The position numbers and the translations under genes are program-made. From an uncultured Lachnospiraceae bacterium (GTDB taxonomy: Bacteria > Bacillota > Clostridia > Lachnospirales > Lachnospiraceae), in NCBI GenBank assembly GCA_900315055.1, contig OMXP01000020.1:1-40061 (forward strand): 40,061 bases of DNA. Direction: 5' to 3'. Position 1 is the first letter of the stretch; every line of letters begins with the position of its first letter. The notes under the pieces were generated by a model that saw nothing but the letters and a program-made list of their open reading frames with translations, was not told where the DNA came from and did not search any database. This document shows, piece by piece, positions 1 to 7,522 of the stretch.

Positions 1-168
1 TCGCTAGGAATGTTCCGAAAATTGATTGATTTCTCAATCCGAAATTTTCGGGGTTGCATTTCTACTTGATTGTCAGATATTCGATTTTGAAAACTGCATC
101 TTGGCGAAGCAGCCAGGCTGCTTGCTGTTTTTGTTCTGGCACATGTTGTTCTGTGCCGCAACTCCATT
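1..168 (-). other. Leader region, probably of an rRNA operon off the left edge
   Basis: No convincing gene lies here. Read on the minus strand this is the DNA downstream of two strong promoters (169-197 and 297-325). It holds short inverted repeats that could fold in RNA: a stem at 107-123, a GGCACA/TGTGCC stem around 138-157, and CCGAAA-A-TTTCGG near position 40-52. The minus strand around 80-100 also has a TTTTCAAAAT stretch that resembles the antiterminator neighbourhood of rRNA leaders. The 16S start is not inside the window, so the rRNA assignment is inference from promoter strength and structure; another stable RNA transcript is possible. Confidence 0.45.
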
Positions 169-219
169 ACCTTACCACTCTCTCTCGAGTCTGTCAACAA
201 CTTTTTTCATTTCTTTTTT
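169..219 (-). promoter_or_regulatory. Strong sigma70 promoter with UP-like A tracts (putative rrn P2)
   Basis: On the minus strand a perfect -35 TTGACA (192-197) is separated by 17 bases from -10 TAAGGT (169-174). Directly upstream are two A tracts (202-207 and 214-219 as T on the plus strand), spaced 12 bases apart, as in UP elements of rRNA promoters. Transcription would start near 162 and run off the left edge. The next gene to the right (cvpA) ends at 455 behind its own terminator and is not driven by this site. Confidence 0.75.
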
Positions 220-296
220 CAACCTCTCGGTGAAAAAGCCTGAAAAACGTTGATTTATAAGGATTTTGGAACCTCGCTTCCTGCGCGGCGATCGTT

Positions 297-325
297 ATTG
301 TATCATTGACCTTTCCCCAATGCAA
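297..325 (-). promoter_or_regulatory. Upstream tandem sigma70 promoter (putative rrn P1)
   Basis: On the minus strand -35 TTGCAT (320-325) and -10 TACAAT (297-302) are separated by exactly 17 bases. It lies about 128 bases upstream of the stronger promoter at 169-197 and points the same way, giving a tandem P1-P2 arrangement typical of rRNA operons. The predicted start is near 290. Confidence 0.65.
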
Positions 326-424
326 GCACGAATTTTACTTTTTTTGAGCCTTTGCTTAACCCACAAGATACAGTACCCAAAGCACTCTCTGATCCCATAT
401 CCTGTACTCTCTTGCGTACTGTTT

Positions 425-451
425 AAAAAGAATGGAGCGGTCTCCCGCTCC
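425..451 (-). terminator. Intrinsic terminator of the dnaX-cvpA operon
   Basis: On the minus strand a 7-bp GC-rich stem, GGAGCGG / CCGCTCC (434-440 and 445-451) with a four-base GAGA loop, is followed by a five-T run (425-429 as A on the plus strand). It begins 4 bases after the cvpA stop codon. Confidence 0.85.
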
Positions 452-454
452 CTC

Positions 455-844
455 TCAGATCAGTATGAAGTTTCGAAGCAGATATTCGATGAGGTAGAGT
501 ATCGCAAATCCCTCAATGAAACCGATCACGGCACCAAGGCCTCCATCGAGCCATCGGATCAGCGGCAGTTTTGCAATGAAATTGATTGCCTCGAGAAAGC
601 CGTGGATCAGACGATAGCAGATGATAAAGATAATCAGAACAATGACAGTCCAGATGATCCCGATGATACTGTTCCTGGTAATGTTCTTCAGAAGCCCCGA
701 GAGCAAAACCACAATAATCGCCGAAAAGATCAGGGAGAGTACTGCCGAGATCTCATGTGCAAATCCCTTGTGGAAGCCACGCGCACAAAAGCCGATTTCC
801 AGAAGGATGGAGACCGCCACAATCAGAATGACATACAGATTCAT
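455..844 (-). CDS. cvpA: CvpA family membrane protein
   Basis: A 129-residue protein made almost wholly of hydrophobic segments: about residues 3-20, 30-50, 60-82 and 102-124, so roughly four membrane spans. The short basic stretch CARGFHKGF after the first span and the GLGAVIGF glycine pattern near residues 102-109 fit the CvpA family, membrane proteins linked to colicin V export in Escherichia coli and to envelope maintenance more generally. It is the last gene of the dnaX operon, 12 bases after the DUF5711 gene, and a terminator follows at once. The Shine-Dalgarno site is weak (CGGAAA), so translation may be coupled to the gene before. The family call is good; the molecular role is not known from sequence. 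Confidence 0.7.
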   Translation of the reverse strand: MNLYVILIVAVSILLEIGFCARGFHKGFAHEISAVLSLIFSAIIVVLLSGLLKNITRNSIIGIIWTVIVLIIFIICYRLIHGFLEAINFIAKLPLIRWLDGGLGAVIGFIEGFAILYLIEYLLRNFILI

Positions 845-856
845 GTTTAATTTCCG

Positions 857-2203
857 TCACTGCAGCGTCATCAGTTCCACTTCGGAATCCGTGACGATGA
901 TATACCGGCTCATGGAAGATTCCTGGGGAATGACCGCGCGAACCTTGCTGTCGAAGTTGCCCGAATACCTGGCTGTCCCGTCGACGTTGTAGACAAGCAG
1001 CGTGTCATCGTTGTTGATGACGACGCGGTCGCCGCACAGCTGAATGGCTGTGTACTCCAAGCTGAACGGAATCTCACCCACGACATTTCCCGCCCTGTCA
1101 TAGACCCTGAGCAGGTATTCATTTGCGCCTGTGGTATCCGGCACCAGGATCGCGATATAGCTGCTGTTGCTGTAGACGCCCTTGATCTCTTCCTGCACCA
1201 TCGCCGTGTTGGTGTTTTGGGGAATCTCCGAGCCGTCAAAGAAGGCAATGCGCTGGTCCGAGACGGCAACTGACGTATCGTCGTCAAAGAACGCCATGTA
1301 GGCAAACACCTCGTCGTCAAAATTCGTGCCGGAGACCATGTTATCGGTATAGCTCTTGCCTACCGCGCCGAAGTTATAGAAAGCGATCTGCGTCTCAACA
1401 TTTCCCGTGCCCATCGTCAGATGGGAAATCGCAACCATCTCCCCGTTCGGAGAGATGGCAAGGGAAATCGGGTAGCCGGTCTTGTCGATGGACATCTTGC
1501 CGTAGCTGATCGTCTCACCGCTGACATTGTAGAGATAGAACCAGGTATTGTCGGTATCGTTCAGGATCACCGCCGTCTCCCCGGACTCGGAGACCGCAAG
1601 TCCCCGGATCGGCAGATCCGTGCTGACAGAGCCCAGCATCGAAGTGCTGTTGAAGATATAGACCGTGCTGCCGTTATAGTCCGCAATCGCGAGCACACTC
1701 CCGGAAATGGCAACAAGCGGCTGCTGCATCTCAAAGGTCTGGTTCCAGAGCATGTTGCCGCCCTGGTCCATGCAACTGATGCCGTCCGCACTGTAGGATA
1801 CGATATTGCTCCCGAGGGCAAGGTACTGCGTTCCGAAATACTGCTGCGTCAGATCACTCGACTCGGAGCTGTCCGCATTGGCTGTCTCCACGCTGGTCAG
1901 ATCCGTGATCTTCGTGTAGTCCGCACCGGAAAAGGTCCTCGTTTTCGACTGCAGAAGGATCGCCGCAACAAGCAGTGCTACGGCACCTACGAGAATGACA
2001 ATCTCGAGAACACGCGGTTTTCGCGCGTGACGGGCAGTCTTCTCCTTTGGCTTCTCCTTTGGCTTCTCTATTGGCCTGTCGTCGTCATCATAGTATCCGC
2101 CGCCCCGGCTGTCTGTATCGTCGTCATCATAATAGCCGTCGTCCCGGCCGTTTGCGTTCCCGGATTTCTGATTCCGGTACCTCGAAAAGTCAATGACCGC
2201 CAT
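857..2203 (-). CDS. DUF5711 family membrane-anchored beta-propeller-like protein
   Basis: A 448-residue protein with three parts. Residues 1-60 are cytoplasmic and very polar, with two copies of a Gly-Tyr-Tyr-Asp4 motif followed by a Lys/Pro/Glu tract (KPKEKPKEK). One membrane span lies at about 65-85. The remaining 360 residues are outside and show repeated beta-strand blades with turn patterns such as SADG, DYNGS, SPNG, NVDG, as in seven-bladed beta-propellers. This layout matches DUF5711, a Clostridia family of unknown function. It lies between galM and cvpA with short gaps, in the same operon as dnaX-recR. A role as an envelope scaffold is possible but is inference only. The start is the ATG with MAVIDFS; a purine-rich site lies just upstream. 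Confidence 0.7.
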   Translation of the reverse strand: MAVIDFSRYRNQKSGNANGRDDGYYDDDDTDSRGGGYYDDDDRPIEKPKEKPKEKTARHARKPRVLEIVILVGAVALLVAAILLQSKTRTFSGADYTKITDLTSVETANADSSESSDLTQQYFGTQYLALGSNIVSYSADGISCMDQGGNMLWNQTFEMQQPLVAISGSVLAIADYNGSTVYIFNSTSMLGSVSTDLPIRGLAVSESGETAVILNDTDNTWFYLYNVSGETISYGKMSIDKTGYPISLAISPNGEMVAISHLTMGTGNVETQIAFYNFGAVGKSYTDNMVSGTNFDDEVFAYMAFFDDDTSVAVSDQRIAFFDGSEIPQNTNTAMVQEEIKGVYSNSSYIAILVPDTTGANEYLLRVYDRAGNVVGEIPFSLEYTAIQLCGDRVVINNDDTLLVYNVDGTARYSGNFDSKVRAVIPQESSMSRYIIVTDSEVELMTLQ

Positions 2204-2223
2204 GGGCTGCTCTTTCTGAATCC

Positions 2224-3279
2224 TTACCGGACTGAGAATTTGTACTTGGTCGTCGCATCATAGTACTCATTTTCCCCGAAGACCTCCTTCGGGAAATTCA
2301 CATGGTTGACGCTGTCCGGATAGAACTGGGTCTCCAGGGCAAACGCACAGCGCTTTCCGTAATGCACGCCGCCCTTGCCCGTCTCATCACCGATAAAGTT
2401 TCCGGTGTAGAACTGCACGCCGGGGAGTGTGGAGTAGACGTCCATCTGGCGCCCCGTCTTCTCGCTCCAGGCTCTTGCCACCGGGACGAGATCGTTCTCG
2501 CCGGTATAGCCGTCGACACAGAAGTTGTGATCATAGCCGCCGGTGAGCTTGAGCTGCTCAAAGGGTGCATCGATATCCCGACCGATCTTCTTTGGCTCCG
2601 TGAAATCCATCGGGGTCCCGTGGACGGACGCGATCTGTCCCGTCGGGATGCTCCCTGCCCGGACAGGGGTATAGCTCGAGCAGAACAGCTGCAGCATGGT
2701 ATCCGAAATACTGCCGGCCGCTGCTCCGTCGAGGTTGAAATAGCTGTGATTGGTCATGTTGAAGAGCGTGAGCTTGTCGCTCGTTGCATGATAGTGGATC
2801 TTGATCGCATGATCCACGGTGATCGAATAGGTCACCACGATCTCCCGCGTTCCGGGAAGACCGCACTCACCGTCGGGCACCTCGGTCAGGAACGTCACGA
2901 AGTCCTCGCCGGAGATGGCACGCCAGAGTTTCTTGAAAAAGCCCTTGCCCTCCTCGCTGCTCGTGTGCAGGTTGTTGACTCCGTCATTGACCGGCATGTG
3001 ATAGGTCTGTCCCTTGATCTCAAACGTCGCATTGGCCGTGCGGTTGCAGACCGGTCCCACCGTCGCGCCAAAGCACGAGGGATTCTCCCAGTACTGATCC
3101 GCATTGTCATATCCGAGGACAATATCGTCCTTCTGGCCATGTCCGTCGGGCACAAACACATTGACGAGCACCGCCCCGTAGTCCAGGACGCGGAAGCTCA
3201 AATGTCCGTCGTCCAGTGTATAGGCCGTAATCTCCTCACCGGAAGGTGTTCTTCCGAATTTCTCTGTCTTAACGCTCAT
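2224..3279 (-). CDS. galM: Aldose 1-epimerase (mutarotase)
   Basis: A 351-residue cytosolic enzyme that interconverts the alpha and beta anomers of hexoses such as galactose and glucose, feeding the Leloir pathway. Family marks seen: a GATVGPVCNRTAN-like segment holding the conserved Asn-Arg of the sugar site, the NHSYFNL motif near residue 177 with the catalytic His, GGYDHNFCVD near 240, and ALETQFYPDSVN near 315 with the catalytic Glu. The length is typical for GalM. It sits in the recR-DUF5711 interval, 22 bases after recR, and no other galactose gene is in view, so it seems a passenger of this operon rather than part of a gal cluster. The start MSVKTEKFG fits the family. Confidence 0.93.
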   Translation of the reverse strand: MSVKTEKFGRTPSGEEITAYTLDDGHLSFRVLDYGAVLVNVFVPDGHGQKDDIVLGYDNADQYWENPSCFGATVGPVCNRTANATFEIKGQTYHMPVNDGVNNLHTSSEEGKGFFKKLWRAISGEDFVTFLTEVPDGECGLPGTREIVVTYSITVDHAIKIHYHATSDKLTLFNMTNHSYFNLDGAAAGSISDTMLQLFCSSYTPVRAGSIPTGQIASVHGTPMDFTEPKKIGRDIDAPFEQLKLTGGYDHNFCVDGYTGENDLVPVARAWSEKTGRQMDVYSTLPGVQFYTGNFIGDETGKGGVHYGKRCAFALETQFYPDSVNHVNFPKEVFGENEYYDATTKYKFSVR

Positions 3280-3301
3280 GATCCATACCCCATTTCATTG
3301 C

Positions 3302-3904
3302 TTAAATTTCTGTTCTGCCGTCGAGTGCGCGAAGCAGCGTCATCTCGTCGATGTTCTCCAGGTCGCCGCCGACCGGAACACCGCTGGCAATCCGTGTTGT
3401 CTTTACCCCAAGCAGCTTGATGAGCTTGCTCAGATACATGGCCGTCGTCTCGCCCTCCAGATCCGAGTTCGTCGCGATGATGACCTCCTTCACCCTGCTC
3501 TCCGGCCCGAGGCGCTGCAGAAGCTCCTTGATCCGAAGATCATCGGGCCCGACGCCGAGCATCGGCGAGATGGAGCCGTGAAGGACATGGTAGAGACCTT
3601 TGTACTTTCCGGTCTTTTCATAGGCCGCAAGATCCTGCGGGTGCTCCACCACCATGATCGTGGACGGATCCCGTGAAGGGTCCGAACAGATCGGACAGAT
3701 CTCGGTGTCCGTCAGGTTCTGACAGACCTTGCAGTAATGCACGTGCTGCTTTGCCTGCACGATGGACCCAGAGAGCTTGTTCACGCGCTCATCGGACATT
3801 CCGATGATATAAAAAGCAAGGCGCTGTGCCGATTTGTTTCCAATCCCGGGCAGCGCCGCCAGCTCATCTATCAGTTCATTAATATATCCTGAATATAACT
3901 TCAT
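3302..3904 (-). CDS. recR: Recombination mediator RecR
   Basis: A 200-residue protein of the RecFOR pathway, which loads RecA on gapped DNA coated with single-strand binding protein. Domains in order: an N-terminal helix-hairpin-helix ([13 protein letters not shown], about residues 18-30), a four-Cys zinc finger (CKVC...CPIC, about 57-72), and a Toprim domain beginning [11 protein letters not shown] near 82 and ending in the C-terminal GVPVGGDLE segment (about 175-183). Length and order are canonical. It follows ybaB by 18 bases, giving the very common dnaX-ybaB-recR block. The expected residues are present. Confidence 0.97.
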   Translation of the reverse strand: MKLYSGYINELIDELAALPGIGNKSAQRLAFYIIGMSDERVNKLSGSIVQAKQHVHYCKVCQNLTDTEICPICSDPSRDPSTIMVVEHPQDLAAYEKTGKYKGLYHVLHGSISPMLGVGPDDLRIKELLQRLGPESRVKEVIIATNSDLEGETTAMYLSKLIKLLGVKTTRIASGVPVGGDLENIDEMTLLRALDGRTEI

Positions 3905-3922
3905 TCAGCACCAGTTAATTCT

Positions 3923-4261
3923 CTACAGGCCAAGGCCGCTCATGCTGCCGAAGAGCTTCTCGCTCTCCGCATCGACCTGTCCCATTGCCTCATTGACCGC
4001 TGCAAGAATCAGATCCTGAAGGGTCTCCACATCATCGGGATCCACTGCTTCCTTGTCGATCTCAATGCTCTTGAGCTTCTTGTCGCCGGTCATCGTCACC
4101 TTCACGACACCGCCGCCGGAGGACGCGGAGAACTCCTCTTCGTTGAGCTTCTGCTTGTTCTCCTCCATCTCCTGCTGCATGCGCTGTGCCTGGCGCATGA
4201 GGTTCTGCATCTGCATGCCCTGGCCGCCGCCGAATCCGCCATAACCGCTTCTCTTTGCCAT
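3923..4261 (-). CDS. ybaB: YbaB/EbfC nucleoid-associated protein
   Basis: A 112-residue DNA-binding protein of the YbaB/EbfC family, which forms dimers with a tweezer shape and helps organise the nucleoid. Seen here: a Gly/Gln/Met-rich head (GGFGGGQGMQMQNLMRQAQ), a long helix (MQQEMEENKQKLNEEEF, about 29-45), the conserved beta core (GGVVKVTMTGDKKLKSIEID) and the C-terminal LQDLILAAVNEA helix. The gene lies between dnaX and recR, its usual place. A good AGGAGAAT site precedes the ATG. Confidence 0.95.
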   Translation of the reverse strand: MAKRSGYGGFGGGQGMQMQNLMRQAQRMQQEMEENKQKLNEEEFSASSGGGVVKVTMTGDKKLKSIEIDKEAVDPDDVETLQDLILAAVNEAMGQVDAESEKLFGSMSGLGL

Positions 4262-4301
4262 AAATGATTATTCTCCTGATGAGTTTATTTTTATTTCTTT
4301 A

Positions 4302-5981
4302 TTATTCGTCGTCCGTCTCCTCGATGACCGGGAGCGTTACCATTTTGCGAATATCAACGTAATTTTCCTTATTCTCCTGTTCTTTGTCAAGGTCCCTGTG
4401 ACGGCACTCGATCTGGATCTGCCCGCCGGCTTTTTCCGAAAGATAATCGGCAAGGAGCTCGACGGTCCCCTTCGCGCCCTCTTCCTTTGTTCCGGTCTGC
4501 AGAAACATGTCCTCACAGAGCGGATTCGAAAAGACAAGCAGAAGCTTCTTTCCGTCATCCGTGACCGAGGGCACGACATCGTGGAGCAGTGCCTTGACGC
4601 CGTTGAACCGTGCGGGGATCTGCGCGGTGATCTGATCCCAGGCGGGGCCTGTCAGCTTCCTGATCGCCTCCGTCGTTGCGGGCGGCAGGGTCTTTGCCTC
4701 CTCCGGCTCTTCCTTTGCAGAAGCCTCCGCCTTTGGCGTCGCTGCCGCAGGATGTGCTGCAGCCTTTGCCGTAAGGGTTCCCGTCGCGGCAATCCTTGCA
4801 AGGTCGTTTTCCAGAACCCGCACCCGCTCGGTCAGCTGCTCGATCTGCTCCTTTTCATTCCCCGCCACCTGCATGGAGGGCTCGCAGAGCCGGATCAGCG
4901 CCGCCTCAGTGAGGATCCTCCTGTTTGCGGAGAAGCGGATGGATTCGCACAGATCCGAGAGCGTCTCGATGCAGCGCACGATCTCGGTCAGCTCCGAGGC
5001 TCTTGCGTCCTCGATCATGAGGTCGAGGTACTGCTTCGAGACATCGAGGCGGTCCCTGAGCTCCTCCGAGGATTTCAGCAGCATGACGTTTCGAAGATAG
5101 CTGATGAAATCCGTCACGAACTGCACGAGCTCCCGCCCCTGATACAGGATTTCATCGAGGATCTCCAGTGCATCCTTTGTCCGGTGCTCATGCACGGCGC
5201 CGTAGAGTTTATGGAAGATACTCTGATCCACCGCCCCGAGAATCTCGAGCGCCTTGTCGTAGGTCAGGTCCCCGTCTCCCATGTTGAAGGCATTGCACTC
5301 ATCGAGAATCGACAGGCCGTCACGCATCGAGCCGTCCGCCATGGACGCGATGTAGCGCAGTGCCTTCTCCTCAACTCCGATCTGCTCTTTCTCACAGACG
5401 TACCGGAGTCTGTCCTCGATCGTCTGCACCGACAGGCGGCCGAAGTCATAGCGCTGGCATCTCGAGAGGATGGTCACCGGCAGGCGGTTGGGATCCGTCG
5501 TTGCGAGGATGAAGATCGCATAGGACGGCGGCTCCTCGATCGTCTTTAAGAGTGCATTGCAGGCCGCGTTCGAGAGCATGTGGGCCTCATCGATGATGAA
5601 CACGCGGTACTTCCCCTCGGTCGGGGAGTAGGCGGTCTGATCGATGATGCCGCGCACATCCTCGACGCCGTTGTGGGATGCGGCATCGAGCTCGATGACG
5701 TTGAGGCTTGCGTCCTCGCTGATCGCTTTGCAGGATGCACACTTCCCGCAGGGGCTGCCATCCTGCGGGTTCTCGCAGTTCACCGCCTTCGCGAAGATCT
5801 TTGCGATCGTCGTCTTGCCGGTGCCGCGCGTTCCGCAGAACAGGTAGGAGTGTCCGATGTGACCTGTATTGATCTGATTTTTCAGGGTGCGCACAATCGC
5901 ATCCCGCCCGACCACGTCCTCAAAGGTCTGCGGCCGGTATTTCCTGTACAGTGCCAGGTAATGGGTGTCTGTATTCGCCAT
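4302..5981 (-). CDS. dnaX: DNA polymerase III subunit gamma/tau
   Basis: A 559-residue clamp-loader ATPase. Visible marks: Walker A GTRGTGKTT (about 50-58), four zinc Cys (about 69, 78, 81, 84), Walker B DEAH (131-134), and the sensor-1 and arginine-finger region TTDPNRLPVTILSRCQRYDF (about 161-180). An Ala/Pro/Glu-rich linker follows at about 400-435, then a C-terminal polymerase-binding-like domain. The start MANTDTHYLALYRKYRP fits the family consensus around ALYRKYRP. There is no strong Shine-Dalgarno site; the ATG stands only 10 bases after the T run of an intrinsic-terminator-like hairpin (5992-6032). I saw no obvious A-rich slippery heptamer in the linker of the kind used to make gamma in Escherichia coli. 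Confidence 0.97.
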   Translation of the reverse strand: MANTDTHYLALYRKYRPQTFEDVVGRDAIVRTLKNQINTGHIGHSYLFCGTRGTGKTTIAKIFAKAVNCENPQDGSPCGKCASCKAISEDASLNVIELDAASHNGVEDVRGIIDQTAYSPTEGKYRVFIIDEAHMLSNAACNALLKTIEEPPSYAIFILATTDPNRLPVTILSRCQRYDFGRLSVQTIEDRLRYVCEKEQIGVEEKALRYIASMADGSMRDGLSILDECNAFNMGDGDLTYDKALEILGAVDQSIFHKLYGAVHEHRTKDALEILDEILYQGRELVQFVTDFISYLRNVMLLKSSEELRDRLDVSKQYLDLMIEDARASELTEIVRCIETLSDLCESIRFSANRRILTEAALIRLCEPSMQVAGNEKEQIEQLTERVRVLENDLARIAATGTLTAKAAAHPAAATPKAEASAKEEPEEAKTLPPATTEAIRKLTGPAWDQITAQIPARFNGVKALLHDVVPSVTDDGKKLLLVFSNPLCEDMFLQTGTKEEGAKGTVELLADYLSEKAGGQIQIECRHRDLDKEQENKENYVDIRKMVTLPVIEETDDE

Positions 5982-5991
5982 ATTTCTTTCG

Positions 5992-6032
5992 AAAAAGGAC
6001 CCGCCGTGGAATCTTTCGATCCCGCCGGCGGG
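5992..6032 (-). terminator. GNRA-capped terminator-like hairpin between pfk and dnaX
   Basis: On the minus strand the sequence folds as CCCGCCG ... CGGCGGG (outer arms at the two ends of 6000-6032) around an inner stem GGGATC-GAAA-GATTCC. A five-T run (5992-5996 as A on the plus strand) follows after TCC. It has the form of a strong intrinsic terminator for the phosphofructokinase gene, yet its T run ends only 10 bases before the dnaX start codon. Confidence 0.7.
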
Positions 6033-6063
6033 CTTGTATGTGTCTGTTCAGGTACCTGTCTTC

Positions 6064-7140
6064 TCAGTCGCCGAAGCTGATGCCGAGCATCTTCGCCTCT
6101 TTGATGATGTCTGCGTTCGGATCAAGGGTCTTGAGCTTTCCGGCCACCTCATCGAGCGGAACCTTCACCATCTCGCGGTTCTTGTAGCCGACCATGAAGC
6201 CGAACTCGCCCTTCAGAATCAGACGGCCCGCCTCTGCGCCGAGACGGCTTGCAAAGACGCGGTCATACGGGCAGGGCTCACCGCCGCGCTGCACATGGCC
6301 CGGAACCGTGACACGGACCTCGCGTCCGGTCTTCTTCGTGATCTGATCGGCAATCTCATAGGAAACGGAAGGATACTTGTAGTTGGCAAGCTTCTCCTTG
6401 TACTCCTTCTTGGTGAGCTTTGCGTCCTTCTTGGAGATCGCACCCTCGGCGACGACGATGATGGTGAAGCGGCTGCCATGGGCATCGCGCTCCTCGATCT
6501 TGTCGACGACACGGTCGATATCAAACGGAATCTCCGGCAGCAGAATGATGTCCGCGCCGCCTGCCATGCCGGCATTGAGCGGGAGCCAGCCGACCTTGTG
6601 ACCCATGATCTCAACGATGAACACGCGCCCGTGGGAGCTTGCCGTCGTGTGGATCTGGTCGATGGCCTTGGTTGCGATGTCAACTGCCGACTGGAAGCCG
6701 AACGTCATGTCCGTGCCCCACAGGTCATTGTCGATGGTCTTCGGAAGGGTGATGACGTTGAGTCCCTCCTGGGAGAGGAGGTTTGCGGTCTTCGTGGAGC
6801 CGTTGCCGCCGAGCATCACGAGACAGTCAAGCTGCAGCTTGTAGTAGTTCTGCTTCATCGCTGCAACCTTGTCGAGTCCGTTCTCATCCGGCTCATGGAT
6901 GGTCTTGAACGGCACACGGCTCGTTCCGAGGATCGTGCCGCCGCGCGTCAGGATACCGGAGAAATCATCCGGTGTCAGCATCCGGAACTTGCTGTAGATC
7001 AGTCCCTTGTATCCGTCTTCAAAGCCGTAGAACTCAAACGGCTCCTTGCTCTCGTTCTGAATACACTTGACAACGCCTCTCATCGCTGCGTTGAGTGCCT
7101 GGCAGTCGCCACCGCTCGTTAACATTCCGATTCTGAGCAT
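6064..7140 (-). CDS. pfkA: 6-phosphofructokinase
   Basis: A 358-residue glycolytic enzyme that phosphorylates fructose 6-phosphate. Motifs: nucleotide/PPi-binding TSGGDCQALNAAMRG at the N-terminus, GGNGS at 111-115, PKTIDND at 133-139 with the catalytic Asp, then FGFQSAVDIATKAID and MGHKVGWLPL of the sugar site. The position after GGN is Gly, as in ATP users, while Lys stands before TIDND, as in PPi users; the usual GGDGS Asp is Asn. This mixed pattern occurs in a clade of bacterial enzymes, so the phosphoryl donor cannot be settled by eye. The start is the ATG at 7140, six bases after AGGAGG, rather than the in-frame GTG just upstream. A -10 TATAAT lies at 7211-7216. Confidence 0.92.
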   Translation of the reverse strand: MLRIGMLTSGGDCQALNAAMRGVVKCIQNESKEPFEFYGFEDGYKGLIYSKFRMLTPDDFSGILTRGGTILGTSRVPFKTIHEPDENGLDKVAAMKQNYYKLQLDCLVMLGGNGSTKTANLLSQEGLNVITLPKTIDNDLWGTDMTFGFQSAVDIATKAIDQIHTTASSHGRVFIVEIMGHKVGWLPLNAGMAGGADIILLPEIPFDIDRVVDKIEERDAHGSRFTIIVVAEGAISKKDAKLTKKEYKEKLANYKYPSVSYEIADQITKKTGREVRVTVPGHVQRGGEPCPYDRVFASRLGAEAGRLILKGEFGFMVGYKNREMVKVPLDEVAGKLKTLDPNADIIKEAKMLGISFGD

Positions 7141-7210
7141 CACAATCCTCCTTGCCTGCCGCAGGGCAGTTCTGCAGTCTCAGGGAACCCCTGAATTCAC
7201 GTCTTTGATC

Positions 7211-7216
7211 ATTATA
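7211..7216 (-). promoter_or_regulatory. Candidate -10 box for the phosphofructokinase gene
   Basis: On the minus strand there is a perfect TATAAT 70 bases upstream of the ATG at 7140. I see no good -35 hexamer at 16-18 bases, so the promoter call rests on the -10 and on the absence of other candidates. Confidence 0.4.
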
Positions 7217-7330
7217 CACTACTGTCCCCTTCTGGCGGCAGAAAATCTGTGCGTTTTGCCTGCATCTGTTCCAGCCCTGGATCACGGAAGTGGAACTTAC
7301 CGTTTCATTTCCCTGAAGTTAAAATTGTCC

Positions 7331-7359
7331 TTGTCAACCGGGGCCAAATCCCATATAAT
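7331..7359 (+). promoter_or_regulatory. Consensus promoter of the tRNA-Ser gene
   Basis: -35 TTGTCA (7331-7336), 17-base spacer, -10 TATAAT (7354-7359). The predicted transcript starts near 7366, 10 bases before the mature tRNA. Confidence 0.88.
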
Positions 7360-7375
7360 GAGATTCGCGTTTTAT

Positions 7376-7463
7376 GGAGGATTACCCAAGTGGTCGAAGG
7401 GGGCGCACTCGAAATGCGTTAGGCCGTTTGCGCGGCGCGAGGGTTCGAATCCCTTGTCCTCCG
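7376..7463 (+). tRNA. serU: tRNA-Ser (anticodon CGA)
   Basis: An 88-base type II tRNA. The acceptor stem pairs GGAGGAT (7376-7382) with GTCCTCC (7456-7462), with G discriminator at 7463. The anticodon loop is CTCGAAA, giving CGA, which reads UCG serine codons. A long variable arm (GGCCG-TTTG-CGCGGC region) typical of tRNA-Ser precedes the T arm with loop TTCGAAT. The 3' CCA is not encoded (CCT follows the discriminator). It has its own promoter and terminator, so it is a single-gene unit on the opposite strand from its neighbours. Confidence 0.95.
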
Positions 7464-7470
7464 CCTCCAA

Positions 7471-7499
7471 CTCATCTGCTCTTGCAGATGAGTTTTTTT
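7471..7499 (+). terminator. Intrinsic terminator of tRNA-Ser
   Basis: A perfect 9-bp stem CTCATCTGC / GCAGATGAG with a TCTT loop, followed by seven T. It lies 7 bases after the tRNA and also separates it from the convergent asparaginase gene. Confidence 0.93.
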
Positions 7500-7522
7500 G
7501 TTATTCGCGGCTTTTCTTCCCG

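Noticed and set aside
26..253. 75-codon plus-strand open frame at the left edge
   Set aside because: It is rich in Phe, Leu and Ser with no family pattern or Shine-Dalgarno site, and it lies antisense to two strong promoters and their leader.
4700..4800. Programmed frameshift site in dnaX
   Set aside because: I looked for an A-rich slippery heptamer in the linker and saw none.
5982..6063. Signal recognition particle RNA upstream of dnaX
   Set aside because: This RNA often lies before dnaX in Bacillota, but the gap is only 82 bases and lacks the conserved apical loop; it holds a terminator-like hairpin instead.
5965..7122. 385-codon plus-strand open frame antisense to phosphofructokinase
   Set aside because: A shadow of a GC-rich gene: its sequence is full of Arg, Leu, Asp and Val with no domain, while the minus strand encodes a clear enzyme.
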